Shown here: piece after piece, positions 23,317 to 32,156 of the stretch
How the letters are laid out: every line of letters starts with the position of its first letter
Numbering within the stretch: the stretch's first letter is position 1
Source: Pseudomonas arcuscaelestis
Lineage (GTDB): Bacteria > Pseudomonadota > Gammaproteobacteria > Pseudomonadales > Pseudomonadaceae
Assembly: GCF_016881005.1 (NCBI RefSeq)
Contig: NZ_JACOPV010000016.1
Location: 1 to 64,000, forward strand
Reading direction: 5' to 3'
Length of the DNA stretch: 64,000 nt
Notes under the pieces: model-generated
Databases searched by the model: none
What the model was told of the DNA's origin: nothing
What the model saw: the letters and a program-made list of their open reading frames with translations, nothing else
Translations under genes and position numbers: made by a program

Positions 23317-26211
23317 TTACTGGCAGGCTTCGCAATCCGGCTCGTCGATAGCGCAAGCCTTCGGCACTGGCGCAGGGCCGGCTGCCTGGATCGGGGCGCT
23401 GTCGCCACCGCTGGATACAGCGTTGAGCTTGCCGGTGTTGATGGTCGACTTCTCGGTGCTGGTCGCAGCCAGGGCACGGAGGTAGTAGGTGGTTTTCAGA
23501 CCACGGTACCAAGCCATGCGGTAGGTGACGTCCAGTTTCTTGCCCGAAGCGCCGGCAATGTACAGGTTCAGCGACTGGGCCTGGTCGATCCACTTCTGAC
23601 GGCGGCTGGCGGCGTCGACGATCCACTTGGTTTCCACTTCGAACGCAGTGGCGTACAGGTCTTTGAGTTCCTGTGGAATGCGCTCGATCTGCTGTACCGA
23701 ACCATCGTAGTACTTCAGGTCGTTGATCATGACCGAGTCCCACAGACCGCGGGCCTTGAGGTCGCGAACCAGATACGGGTTGATCACGGTGAACTCGCCC
23801 GACAGGTTCGATTTCACATACAGGTTCTGGTAGGTCGGCTCGATCGACTGCGATACGCCGGTAATATTGGCGATGGTTGCGGTCGGCGCGATGGCCATGA
23901 TGTTCGAGTTACGAATACCTTTCTGAACACGAGCCCGTACCGGTGCCCAGTCCAGGGTTTCGTTCAGGTCGACGTCGATGTACTTCTGGCCACGGGCTTC
24001 GATCAGGATCTGTTGCGAATCCAGTGGCAGGACGCCTTTGGACCACAGCGAACCCTGGAAGGTCTCGTACGAGCCGCGCTCATCGGCCAGGTCGCAGGAT
24101 GCCTGGATCGCGAAGTAGCTGACCGCTTCCATCGACTTGTCGGCGAACTCGACGGCCGCGTCGGAACCGTAGGCAATGTGCTGCAGGTACAGCGCGTCCT
24201 GGAAGCCCATGATGCCCAGGCCCACTGGACGGTGCTTGAGGTTCGAGTTACGTGCTTGCGGCACCGAGTAGTAGTTGATGTCGATCACGTTGTCGAGCAT
24301 GCGCACGGCCGTGTTCACGGTGCGTTGCAGCTTGGCGGTGTCCAGCTTGCCGTCGACGATGTGGTTCGGCAGGTTGATCGAGCCCAGGTTGCAGACGGCG
24401 ATTTCATCCTTGTTGGTGTTCAAGGTGATTTCGGTGCACAGGTTCGAGCTGTGGACCACGCCCACGTGCTGCTGCGGCGAACGCAGGTTGCATGGGTCTT
24501 TGAAGGTCAACCATGGGTGGCCGGTCTCGAACAGCATCGAGAGCATCTTGCGCCACAGGTCTTTGGCCTGGATGGTCTTGAATACCTTGATCTTGTTGTA
24601 TTCGGTCAGCGCTTCGTAATACTCGTAGCGCTCTTCGAAGGCCTTGCCGGTCAGATCGTGCAGGTCGGGTACTTCGTTTGGCGAGAACAGGGTCCACTTG
24701 CCGTCATCGAAGACGCGCTTCATGAACAGGTCAGGGATCCAGTTGGCGGTGTTCATGTCGTGGGTACGACGGCGATCATCACCGGTGTTCTTGCGCAGCT
24801 CGATGAATTCTTCGATGTCCAGGTGCCAGGTTTCCAGGTAGGCACAGACAGCGCCTTTGCGCTTGCCGCCCTGGTTTACCGCAACAGCTGTGTCATTGAC
24901 CACTTTCAGGAATGGAACGACGCCCTGGGATTTACCGTTGGTGCCCTTGATATAGGAGCCCAGTGCACGCACAGGGGTCCAGTCGTTACCCAGGCCACCG
25001 GCGAATTTCGACAGCATGGCGTTGTCGTGGATCGCGTGGTAGATGCCCGAGAGGTCGTCCGGCACGGTAGTCAGGTAGCAGCTCGACAGCTGTGGACGCT
25101 GGGTACCGGCGTTGAACAGGGTCGGGGTCGAAGCCATGTAGTCGAAGGACGACAACAGGTTGTAGAACTCGATGGCACGGGCTTCTTTGTTTTTCTCTTC
25201 GAGCGCCAGGCCCATGGCCACACGCATGAAGAACACCTGAGGCAGCTCGAAACGTACGCCATCCTTATGGATGAAGTAACGGTCGTACAGGGTCTGCAGG
25301 CCCAGGTAGGTGAACTGCTGGTCGCGCTCGTGGTTGATCGCCTTGCCCAGTTGTTCCAGGTCGAAGTCGGCCAGTGCCGGGTTGAGCAGCTCAAACTCCA
25401 CGCCCTTGGCAACGTAGGCTGGCAGGGCCTTGGCGTACAGGTCGGCCATCTCGTGGTGAGTGGCGCTGTCGGCAACGCCGAGGAAACTCAGGCCTTCGGC
25501 ACGCAGGGTGTCCATCAGCAGGCGGGCGGTAACGAAAGAGTAGTTCGGCTCGCGCTCGACCAGGGTACGGGCGGTCATTACCAAGGCGGTGTTGACGTCC
25601 TTGATGGCCACGCCGTCGTAGAGGTTCTTCAGGGTTTCGCGCTGGATCAGGTCGCCATCGACTTCGGCCAGACCTTCGCAGGCCTCGGAGATGATGGTGT
25701 TCAGACGGTTCATGTCCAGCGGCGCCAGGCTGCCGTCAGCCAGGGTGATACGGATGCTTGGGTGCGGCTGAACGGTGCTGTCTTCGGCGTGGCTACGGGT
25801 AGCACGCTCTTTGGCGCGCTGATCGCGGTAGATCACGTAGTCGCGGGCAACTTTCTGCTCGCCGGCACGCATCAGAGCCAGTTCGACCTGGTCCTGGATT
25901 TCTTCGATGTGGATAGTGCCGCCCGACGGCATGCGACGTTTGAACGTAGCAGTAACCTGTTCGGTCAGACGGGCAACGGTGTCATGGATACGCGACGAGG
26001 CAGCAGCGGTGCCACCTTCAACTGCAAGGAACGCCTTGGTGATAGCCACGGTGATCTTGTCGTCGGTGTAGGCGACGACAGTGCCATTGCGCTTGATCAC
26101 ACGCAGTTGGCCTGGGGCGGTAGCAGCCAGATCCTGGTTCGAATCGGCGGCCTGCGGCGCCTGGGCCTGCGGGTTCTCGCGAGTTGTGTCGGTTTGCATG
26201 GGTGTCTCCAC
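23317..26211 (-). CDS. nrdA: ribonucleotide reductase class Ia, alpha subunit
   Basis: 964 residues, the long Pseudomonas form. Two N-terminal ATP-cone domains are suggested (first begins RVIKRNGTVVAYTDDKITVAI near 35; second begins RITLADGSLAPLDMNRLNTII near 155) and would sense ATP/dATP. The catalytic domain follows, with NAGTQRPQLSSCYL near 375, GGLGNDWTPVR and NLCTEI. The C-terminal tail ends DEPDCEACQ and supplies the thiol relay. No intein or break. Upstream are tandem NrdR-type boxes and a DnaA box. Confidence 0.97.
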   Translation of the reverse strand: METPMQTDTTRENPQAQAPQAADSNQDLAATAPGQLRVIKRNGTVVAYTDDKITVAITKAFLAVEGGTAAASSRIHDTVARLTEQVTATFKRRMPSGGTIHIEEIQDQVELALMRAGEQKVARDYVIYRDQRAKERATRSHAEDSTVQPHPSIRITLADGSLAPLDMNRLNTIISEACEGLAEVDGDLIQRETLKNLYDGVAIKDVNTALVMTARTLVEREPNYSFVTARLLMDTLRAEGLSFLGVADSATHHEMADLYAKALPAYVAKGVEFELLNPALADFDLEQLGKAINHERDQQFTYLGLQTLYDRYFIHKDGVRFELPQVFFMRVAMGLALEEKNKEARAIEFYNLLSSFDYMASTPTLFNAGTQRPQLSSCYLTTVPDDLSGIYHAIHDNAMLSKFAGGLGNDWTPVRALGSYIKGTNGKSQGVVPFLKVVNDTAVAVNQGGKRKGAVCAYLETWHLDIEEFIELRKNTGDDRRRTHDMNTANWIPDLFMKRVFDDGKWTLFSPNEVPDLHDLTGKAFEERYEYYEALTEYNKIKVFKTIQAKDLWRKMLSMLFETGHPWLTFKDPCNLRSPQQHVGVVHSSNLCTEITLNTNKDEIAVCNLGSINLPNHIVDGKLDTAKLQRTVNTAVRMLDNVIDINYYSVPQARNSNLKHRPVGLGIMGFQDALYLQHIAYGSDAAVEFADKSMEAVSYFAIQASCDLADERGSYETFQGSLWSKGVLPLDSQQILIEARGQKYIDVDLNETLDWAPVRARVQKGIRNSNIMAIAPTATIANITGVSQSIEPTYQNLYVKSNLSGEFTVINPYLVRDLKARGLWDSVMINDLKYYDGSVQQIERIPQELKDLYATAFEVETKWIVDAASRRQKWIDQAQSLNLYIAGASGKKLDVTYRMAWYRGLKTTYYLRALAATSTEKSTINTGKLNAVSSGGDSAPIQAAGPAPVPKACAIDEPDCEACQ

Positions 26212-26600
26212 ATTCTCTATGTTTATTTAGGCGCTGTGTAAGCGCCAACCGTTCCGTCCGAAAGCCCAACAACCGACCCTGACGACACGCAGGAACACGA
26301 CGCTCCGGCATGCCGAACAGGTCGGGCATACTCACTTCGGGACAGATCAGGAAATAAGGGGCAATTACTTGCCGCTCCCTGGCCGAAGTCAAAGGTTCTG
26401 AGTCTCGCTCAAAACTGTTGCTGTAAGGTGTGCCTATGGCTTGCAACACCCGTACCCGAAACAACACCCTCCAAGGGTTTGCAACGGACGCCTGCGCCGG
26501 AGCGGTTTGGCTACTGAATACGTTTTAAGTTCAAGCAAAAAAAGCACTATTTAAGGGCTTGAGTTCTTTGCTTGACTTGTGCTTGGGAATCGCTTCAAAA
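26212..26600 (-). other. long nrdA upstream region / probable leader
   Basis: If the nrdA promoter lies by the NrdR-type boxes, about 350-390 bases of untranslated leader precede the gene. It contains several small inverted repeats (for example around CCCGACCTGTTCGGCATGCCGG) but no riboswitch class I recognise. An open frame crosses part of it; codon pattern does not persuade me that it is coding. Confidence 0.35.
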
Positions 26601-26644
26601 CCCAAGATGTAGTGTTTTGTTTCGATGGGGATACAAGATAATGC
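26601..26644 (-). promoter_or_regulatory. tandem NrdR-type boxes upstream of nrdA
   Basis: On the minus strand, ATTATCTTGTAT and ACACTACATCTTGG share the ATCTTG core, and the two cores are exactly 31 bases apart, the usual three-turn spacing of NrdR boxes. Sequence match to the NrdR consensus is partial, so the spacing is the stronger argument. Confidence 0.6.
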
Positions 26645-26673
26645 GGTCCAAGGGGTATTGCAAGGTCATGCTC

Positions 26674-26682
26674 TGTGGATAA
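26674..26682. promoter_or_regulatory. DnaA box near the nrdA promoter
   Basis: TGTGGATAA is the exact complement of the strong DnaA box TTATCCACA. It sits 30 bases beyond the NrdR-type pair. DnaA control of nrdAB is known in E. coli; here it is an inference. The remaining part up to 26987 shows no other motif I can support. Confidence 0.5.
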
Positions 26683-26987
26683 CTTGTGCGTAGTTTGTGA
26701 GTGATTTTGCCTAAAGCCTTGTAGGCCGCGTCTTAGCGCCAGATCACCACTCGTCACCCTTTTTTTAACGGGCCGTCGTTACCCAGGTACAAATTTTAGG
26801 GCGCGCACCCTACCACAATTTCCTGGTTCTTCCGAGCGGCCGACGCGGCGGTTGTCCGCAACGGGTGGCGGCGGTTGGCAGGTGTCGGTGCCTTCCGTAG
26901 TATCCGGGGCAGAACTGGCCTTTTGGGGACGCCAGTACCCAACGCATATAACAACAAGTTCATAACAATAAGCTGTCGAGGTGGACC

Positions 26988-27707
26988 GTGGAGCAGCAGC
27001 GCAGCCAGGTATTGATTGTCGAGGATGACCAGCGTTTGGCCGACCTGACACGCGAGTACCTGCAGGCCAACGGCTTTGAAGTCGAGGTTGAAGGTGATGG
27101 CGCCAAGGCCGCGGCGCGGATAATCGCCGAGCAACCGGACCTGGTGATTCTCGACCTGATGCTGCCCGGAGAAGACGGCCTGAGCATCTGTCGCAAGGTT
27201 CGCCAGCAATTTGCCGGGCCAATTCTCATGCTCACCGCTCGCAGCGACGACCTGGACCAGGTTCAAGGCCTGGACCTGGGCGCCGACGACTACGTCTGCA
27301 AGCCGGTTCGGCCGCGCTTGTTGCTGGCGCGCATCAACGCGTTGCTGCGCCGCAGCGAGCCTGCCGAGAGCGAACCAGTGCAATGTCTGCAGTTCGGGCC
27401 GCTGCGGGTCGATAACGTGCTGCGCGAGGCCTGGCTGCAAGACAACGGTATCGAGCTGACCAGCGCGGAATTCGATTTGCTCTGGCTGTTGGTCAGCAAC
27501 GCCGGGCGCACGTTGTCCCGGGAAGAAATTTTCACCTCGTTGCGCGGCGTCGGTTATGACGGCCAGGATCGCTCCATCGATGTGCGTATTTCCAGAATCC
27601 GCCCCAAAATCGGCGACGACCCTGAGCACCCGCGAATGATCAAGACCATCCGCAGCAAAGGCTATCTATTCGTGCGCGAGGCGGCAGAGGCGATGGGCCA
27701 GTCGTGA
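26988..27707 (+). CDS. OmpR-family response regulator (RstA-like)
   Basis: 239 residues starting at GTG 26988 behind GAGGTGG. Receiver domain: acidic pair EDD near 13, phospho-accepting Asp in LDLMLPGEDG near 56, KPVRP near 105. The C-terminal winged helix (residues 135-235, SREEIFTSLRGVGYDGQDRSIDVRISRIRPKIG) binds DNA. Its stop overlaps the sensor kinase start. The pair lies downstream of nrdA as in P. aeruginosa (PA1157/PA1158). Signal and regulon are unknown. Confidence 0.93.
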   Translation: MEQQRSQVLIVEDDQRLADLTREYLQANGFEVEVEGDGAKAAARIIAEQPDLVILDLMLPGEDGLSICRKVRQQFAGPILMLTARSDDLDQVQGLDLGADDYVCKPVRPRLLLARINALLRRSEPAESEPVQCLQFGPLRVDNVLREAWLQDNGIELTSAEFDLLWLLVSNAGRTLSREEIFTSLRGVGYDGQDRSIDVRISRIRPKIGDDPEHPRMIKTIRSKGYLFVREAAEAMGQS

Positions 27708-29323
27708 TGAATTCGATTTTCCTGCGTATCTATGGCGGCATGCTCGCCGCCCTGGTGCTGGTGGCAGTGCTTGGGGTGCTGAGTGTGCACCTGCTCAACG
27801 AGGTTCGAGCCGGTCAGTACCGTGAGCGTCTGGCCCACGGCACCTTCACCTTGATGGCCGACAACCTGGCGCCGCTTGGCGAAGTGGAGCGCAAGCGCAA
27901 TCTGCTGATCTGGGAGCGCTTGCTGGGCATTCCGCTGGACCTGCAACCGTCGTCTGCCGCGGGTCTGGATGGCGGCCAGCGCAGCAAGTTGAATCGCGGC
28001 CAGGTGCTGGTAGAGAAGACCGGCCCGCATGCGGCCAGGGTCATGCGCCAGGTCGGCACGCAGGACCTGCTGTTGGTGGGCGAGGTAGAGCAGATCAGCG
28101 AGCAGTTGGCGCGAGCGACGATCTACCTGCTTGCCGATGAGCTGGTGCGTTATCCCATTGGTGAGCAGCCCCGGCGCCTGGCGCAGATCAAGCAGGACAA
28201 AGGTTTTGGTTTTGACTTGAGCCTGCGCCGTATCGACCAGACCGACATGGACGACGACCAGCGTCGACGTGTCGATGAAGGCGACACGGTAATGGCGCTT
28301 GGCAAGGATGGCGACTCGATCCGCGTAGTTGCCGGCATGGTCGGCACGCCCTGGGTGCTGGAGATTGGCCCGCTGTATCAGATGAACCCTTATCCGCCGC
28401 AGTTGCTGGCGTTGATTGCGGTACTTGGGCTGTGCCTTATTGGTTTGATTGTCTATCTATTGGTGCGGCAGCTGGAGCGACGCCTTTCCGATCTCGAGAC
28501 TGCTGCCACGCGCATCGCCCAAGGCAGCTTGTCTACCCGTGTGGCGGCCGATGATGCCGATTCTGTCGGGCGCCTGGCCGCCGCCTTCAATGGCATGGCC
28601 GAACACCTGCAGCGTTCGCTGGCCATCCAGCGGGAGCTGGTACGCGCCGTTTCCCATGAGTTGCGCACCCCAGTGGCACGGCTGCGCTTCGGCCTGGAAA
28701 TGATCGCCAGCGCCCGCGACGACCAGGCGCGGGAAAAATATTTGAGCGGCATGGACGGGGACATTCAGGAGCTCGACAAGCTGGTTGACGAGATGCTCAC
28801 CTACGCCCGCCTCGAGCAGGGTGCGCCGGCCTTGAACTTTCAGCGAGTCAACCTCGATGCGCTGTTCGATCAGGTGATTGCCGAGCTGGCGCCCCTGCGC
28901 AGCGACGTCAAGGTGGTGCGCGGCGTGTGCCTGGGCGATGAGCAAGAGGCTCAAGGGCAGGGGGCATGGGTCGAAGCCGAGCCGCGCTATTTGCAACGGG
29001 CCGTGCAGAACCTGGTGAGCAATGCCATGCGCCATGCAGAATCCCAGGTCAGCCTCGGTTATCAGTTGGGAACGCAGCGTTGCCGAATCGATGTCGAGGA
29101 TGACGGCCCGGGTGTTCCGGAGGAAGTCTGGGATCGCATCTTTACTCCCTTCACTCGACTGGATGACAGCCGAACCCGTGCTTCAGGCGGTCACGGCCTG
29201 GGCTTGTCGATTGTGCGGCGGATTATCTACTGGCATAACGGGCGGGCTTCGGTGGGCCACAGTGAACAACTAGGGGGCGCCCGGTTCAGCTTGACCTGGC
29301 CGCGCAGCCAGGATCAGGAATGA
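27707..29323 (+). CDS. sensor histidine kinase (RstB-like)
   Basis: 538 residues from ATG 27707 (GTG 27704 also possible). Two membrane segments (near 8-28 and 230-252) flank a periplasmic sensor of about 200 residues; HAMP follows (RRLSDLETAATRIAQGSLSTRV). The H-box is AVSHELRTPVARLRF near 322, the N-box NLVSNAMRHAE near 440, and G boxes DDGPGVP and GGHGLGLSIVRR are intact. It overlaps the FhuF-like gene start by four bases, an unusual coupling to a putative iron reductase. Confidence 0.93.
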   Translation: MNSIFLRIYGGMLAALVLVAVLGVLSVHLLNEVRAGQYRERLAHGTFTLMADNLAPLGEVERKRNLLIWERLLGIPLDLQPSSAAGLDGGQRSKLNRGQVLVEKTGPHAARVMRQVGTQDLLLVGEVEQISEQLARATIYLLADELVRYPIGEQPRRLAQIKQDKGFGFDLSLRRIDQTDMDDDQRRRVDEGDTVMALGKDGDSIRVVAGMVGTPWVLEIGPLYQMNPYPPQLLALIAVLGLCLIGLIVYLLVRQLERRLSDLETAATRIAQGSLSTRVAADDADSVGRLAAAFNGMAEHLQRSLAIQRELVRAVSHELRTPVARLRFGLEMIASARDDQAREKYLSGMDGDIQELDKLVDEMLTYARLEQGAPALNFQRVNLDALFDQVIAELAPLRSDVKVVRGVCLGDEQEAQGQGAWVEAEPRYLQRAVQNLVSNAMRHAESQVSLGYQLGTQRCRIDVEDDGPGVPEEVWDRIFTPFTRLDDSRTRASGGHGLGLSIVRRIIYWHNGRASVGHSEQLGGARFSLTWPRSQDQE

Positions 29324-29868
29324 GTGCTGCCCAGCCGCTGGACAAGGTGCTCGAAGCGTCTCGTTTCGACGCGCTGCTGCTTGAACTGTATGGCCCGGAA
29401 CTGATGCCCGGGCAACGCCCCGTATTGGTTTCGCAGTGGTCCAAGTACTACTTTGCTGCGGTCTGGAAGGTGCTGCTGGACGGCGCATCACTGCCAGTGT
29501 TCGCTGCCACCGAGGTAACCCTGGATGCTCGTGGACTGCCCATCATGCTGACTGGGAAGGCAGAGCATTGCGCAGGACTGGATGCGCTGCTGCAACAGCA
29601 CCTGCAACCGCTGGTGTCGCGTCTGGCGACCTTGGGGGCGGTGGCACCCGGGGTGCTCTGGGGCAACGCGGGCGATTGCCTGGATCAGGCATTGCAGGGG
29701 GTGGAGTTGGACATCGGCGACCTGGGCCGTTTGCTCGCCTGCGCTGACAGCCCGCTGCATGCGGCAGTGGGCCTGAATGCGTCGGGCAAACGTCAACGTC
29801 GCACCTGCTGCCTCAGCTACAAGGTGGATTGGGTCGGCCATTGCCAGCACTGTCCGTTGCTTGTTTGA
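29320..29868 (+). CDS. short FhuF-like siderophore-iron reductase
   Basis: 182 residues. The C-terminus has CC-x10-C-x2-C (CCLSYKVDWVGHCQHCPL), the exact [2Fe-2S] motif of FhuF-type ferric-siderophore reductases. It is shorter than E. coli FhuF (about 262 residues), mostly at the N-terminus. It would reduce ferric siderophore in the cytoplasm to release iron. Its ATG overlaps the TGA of the kinase, so the two are translated together. The convergent neighbour is a phosphopantetheinyl transferase, which in turn is needed for siderophore synthesis. Which siderophore is unknown. Confidence 0.78.
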   Translation: MSAAQPLDKVLEASRFDALLLELYGPELMPGQRPVLVSQWSKYYFAAVWKVLLDGASLPVFAATEVTLDARGLPIMLTGKAEHCAGLDALLQQHLQPLVSRLATLGAVAPGVLWGNAGDCLDQALQGVELDIGDLGRLLACADSPLHAAVGLNASGKRQRRTCCLSYKVDWVGHCQHCPLLV

Positions 29869-29871
29869 CGC

Positions 29872-30573
29872 TCAGACGCTGACCAACGTCAGCAATTGGT
29901 CATCCTGCAAACAGAACTGTCCCTCAAGCTCGCGGCCGCTATGCCATTGCGCCGATAAATCAGTGAGCAAGCGCAAGCGTGCGTGGCCGTCCGCGGACCA
30001 TTCCAGCACCTCGGCATGCTCGAAATAGAAGCGCTGTTGCACGATGGGGTAGAGGGCCTTGAACAGGCTTTCCTTGAGGGAAAATGTCAGGGTCACGCTG
30101 AGTCCGGTCTGCGCGCTATCCATTCTTTGCTGCTCGGCCTCGGTAAGAATCTCCCGCACCAGGCGTTCAGCGCGCTCATGGCTGAGTAAGGTTTCCTGAT
30201 CCAGTCCAATGCCCTGGCAGTCACTGTTACGCGCGACCACGGCAGCCGCCCAGCCTTTGCCGTGGGTGATCGAACCGCTGATGCCGGTGGGCCAGATCGG
30301 GGAGCGATCCTCGTGGGTAGCGGGGACATACAGGCGACCATCAAGGCGCTGCAGGGCAGCCCGGGCGCACACTCGTCCGGCCAGGTACTCCGCCTGGCGC
30401 TTGGCGACCGAGCGTTGCAGGTTGGGCGTCTGCTCGATGCCGGCGCGCGCGAAGTCGTCGCTGGCAAGCAAGGCGGGGTCAAAGGCACAGCTGACCAGCT
30501 CTGCACCGGCAATGGTCTGCGGCAAGGGCCAGTGGTGGTGCAAAGCAGTGCAGCAGGAGGGCAGTCGGTTCAT
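29872..30573 (-). CDS. pcpS: 4'-phosphopantetheinyl transferase (PcpS/EntD type)
   Basis: 233 residues. The Sfp/EntD motifs are visible: GSITHGKGWAAAVVA near 100, GIGLDQE near 120 (Mg ligands) and FSLKESLFKALYP near 170. It transfers the phosphopantetheine arm of CoA to carrier proteins of fatty acid, polyketide and peptide synthetases, pyoverdine included. Pseudomonas PcpS serves both primary and secondary metabolism. It converges with the FhuF-like gene with only 3 bases between stops. Confidence 0.88.
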   Translation of the reverse strand: MNRLPSCCTALHHHWPLPQTIAGAELVSCAFDPALLASDDFARAGIEQTPNLQRSVAKRQAEYLAGRVCARAALQRLDGRLYVPATHEDRSPIWPTGISGSITHGKGWAAAVVARNSDCQGIGLDQETLLSHERAERLVREILTEAEQQRMDSAQTGLSVTLTFSLKESLFKALYPIVQQRFYFEHAEVLEWSADGHARLRLLTDLSAQWHSGRELEGQFCLQDDQLLTLVSV

Positions 30574-30668
30574 GGCGCTATTGTGCCGTGGCGATCAAGT
30601 GCTTGCCAATGATGCTCAGCGAGAGCACCCCGGTGCGGGTTAGGGGGTATTTTCATTCTGCGGGCGTT

Positions 30669-30707
30669 GTTCAGCCTAGGTTCAGGCTGGGTTCAGCGGC
30701 GGTTCAG
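30669..30707 (+). promoter_or_regulatory. four tandem PhoP-like boxes upstream of oprH
   Basis: GTTCAG occurs four times at exactly 11-base intervals (30669, 30680, 30691, 30702). PhoP boxes are direct hexamer repeats with 11-base period (GTTTA type in enterics). Four copies suggest two adjacent PhoP dimer sites. They end 58 bases before the oprH start codon. Confidence 0.8.
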
Positions 30708-30765
30708 GAGGGTTTCCTTAACCTTGCTCTATCACTTGAACGGCACACCGCCAGGAGTAACTCTC

Positions 30766-31368
30766 ATGAAAGCGCTCAACACTCTGTTCCTTGCCGCAGC
30801 CTTTTTCAGCGCCAGCGCTGCAGTCCAGGCAGCCGACACCACTTTCGCCGGTGTCACTTACGGCCAGACCAGCGACAAAATCAAAAAATCCGGTTTGCTC
30901 AGCAGCAACACCGAGCACTTGAACACCGACGGCATCATCAGTAAGGACGGCACCTGGGGCGTACGTGTCGGCCAGATGAACGACCAGGGTCGCTACTACC
31001 TCACCTATGACAACGTTTCCAACGACCACAGCGGCTTGAAGGTGCGCCAGGAAAACCTCTTGGGCAGCTACGACATGTTCTACCCACTGGGCACCAGCAC
31101 CAAGCTGTTCGGCGGTGCCAGCGCCGGCCTGACCAAGCTCAGCCAGGAGTCTTCCGGCTACAGCCGCGACACCGATACCGGTTACGCCATCGGCTTGCAA
31201 GCCGGCGTGCTACAGCAGGTTTCCGACAATGCCTCGGTTGAACTGGGCTACCGTTACCTGCGCAGCAATGCCAGCACCGAGCTTGCCGAGCATGGTGGTC
31301 CGAAAGTCGGCACCCTGCGCCTGGACAGCAGCGCGCAAACCTACCTGTCGGCCAACTACTTGTTCTGA
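30766..31368 (+). CDS. oprH: outer membrane protein OprH
   Basis: 200 residues from ATG 30766 behind CAGGAG. A signal peptide ends at QAADT near 22; the rest is an eight-strand barrel ending in the aromatic C-terminus SANYLF. OprH stabilises LPS by replacing divalent cations under low magnesium and is the first gene of oprH-phoP-phoQ. 110 bases separate it from phoP, with no strong terminator seen. Confidence 0.95.
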   Translation: MKALNTLFLAAAFFSASAAVQAADTTFAGVTYGQTSDKIKKSGLLSSNTEHLNTDGIISKDGTWGVRVGQMNDQGRYYLTYDNVSNDHSGLKVRQENLLGSYDMFYPLGTSTKLFGGASAGLTKLSQESSGYSRDTDTGYAIGLQAGVLQQVSDNASVELGYRYLRSNASTELAEHGGPKVGTLRLDSSAQTYLSANYLF

Positions 31369-31478
31369 CCCACGCACGGGATTGCTCGAACCGACCTGCA
31401 AGCGCATGGCCGGTTCGCTGTTATTCTGCACGGGGCCAGGCCTGCGTGACGAACTAAGGAAAGGGTAGGGAGGAACCT

Positions 31479-32156
31479 ATGAAACTGCTGGTGGTTGAGG
31501 ACGAAGCGCTGTTGCGGCATCACTTGTTCAGCCGCTTGACCGAGAGTGGGCATGTGGTTGAAGCCGTGGCCGACGCCGAGGAAGCCTTGTATCAAGCCGC
31601 GCAGTTCAACCATGACCTGGCGGTGATCGACCTGGGCCTTCCGGGCATGAGTGGGCTGGACCTCATTCGCCAGTTGCGCTCCCAGGGCAAGGGCTTTCCC
31701 ATTCTGATTCTTACCGCGCGGGGCAACTGGCAAGACAAAGTCGAAGGCCTGGCGGCAGGCGCCGACGATTATGTCGTCAAGCCTTTCCAGTTCGAAGAAC
31801 TCGAGGCGCGGCTCAACGCCTTGCTGCGGCGTTCCAGCGGCTTTACCCAGTCGACCATCGCTGCCGGCCCCCTGGTGCTCGACCTCAATCGCAAACAGGC
31901 GACGCTGGACGAACAGCCGCTGGCGCTGACTGCCTACGAGTACCGCATCCTGGAATACCTGATGCGCCATCATCAGCAAGTGGTGGCCAAGGATCGCCTG
32001 ATGGAGCAGCTGTATCCCGATGACGACGAGCGCGATCCAAATGTGATCGAAGTGCTGGTGGGGCGCCTGCGCCGCAAGCTTGAGGGTGACAACGGCTTCA
32101 AGCCTATCGATACCGTCCGTGGCTTGGGCTACCTGTTCACCGAGCGCTGCCGATGA
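31479..32156 (+). CDS. phoP: response regulator PhoP
   Basis: 225 residues of the OmpR family. Acidic pocket EDE near 8, phospho-Asp in IDLGLPGMSG near 51, KPFQ near 101, and a C-terminal winged helix (NVIEVLVGRLRRKLEG). Behind GGGAGG, and overlapping phoQ by four bases. Controls LPS modification, OprH and cationic peptide resistance, and its own operon through the repeats at 30669. Confidence 0.95.
   Translation: MKLLVVEDEALLRHHLFSRLTESGHVVEAVADAEEALYQAAQFNHDLAVIDLGLPGMSGLDLIRQLRSQGKGFPILILTARGNWQDKVEGLAAGADDYVVKPFQFEELEARLNALLRRSSGFTQSTIAAGPLVLDLNRKQATLDEQPLALTAYEYRILEYLMRHHQQVVAKDRLMEQLYPDDDERDPNVIEVLVGRLRRKLEGDNGFKPIDTVRGLGYLFTERCR

Noticed and set aside
23311..26241. 976-codon open frame opposite nrdA
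   Set aside because: It mirrors the whole nrdA gene; its sequence has no known domain and is the antisense shadow expected for a GC-rich gene.
26018..26467. 149-codon frame overlapping the nrdA start and leader
   Set aside because: Out of frame with nrdA, enters it by 190 bases and shows no domain; treated as leader sequence.
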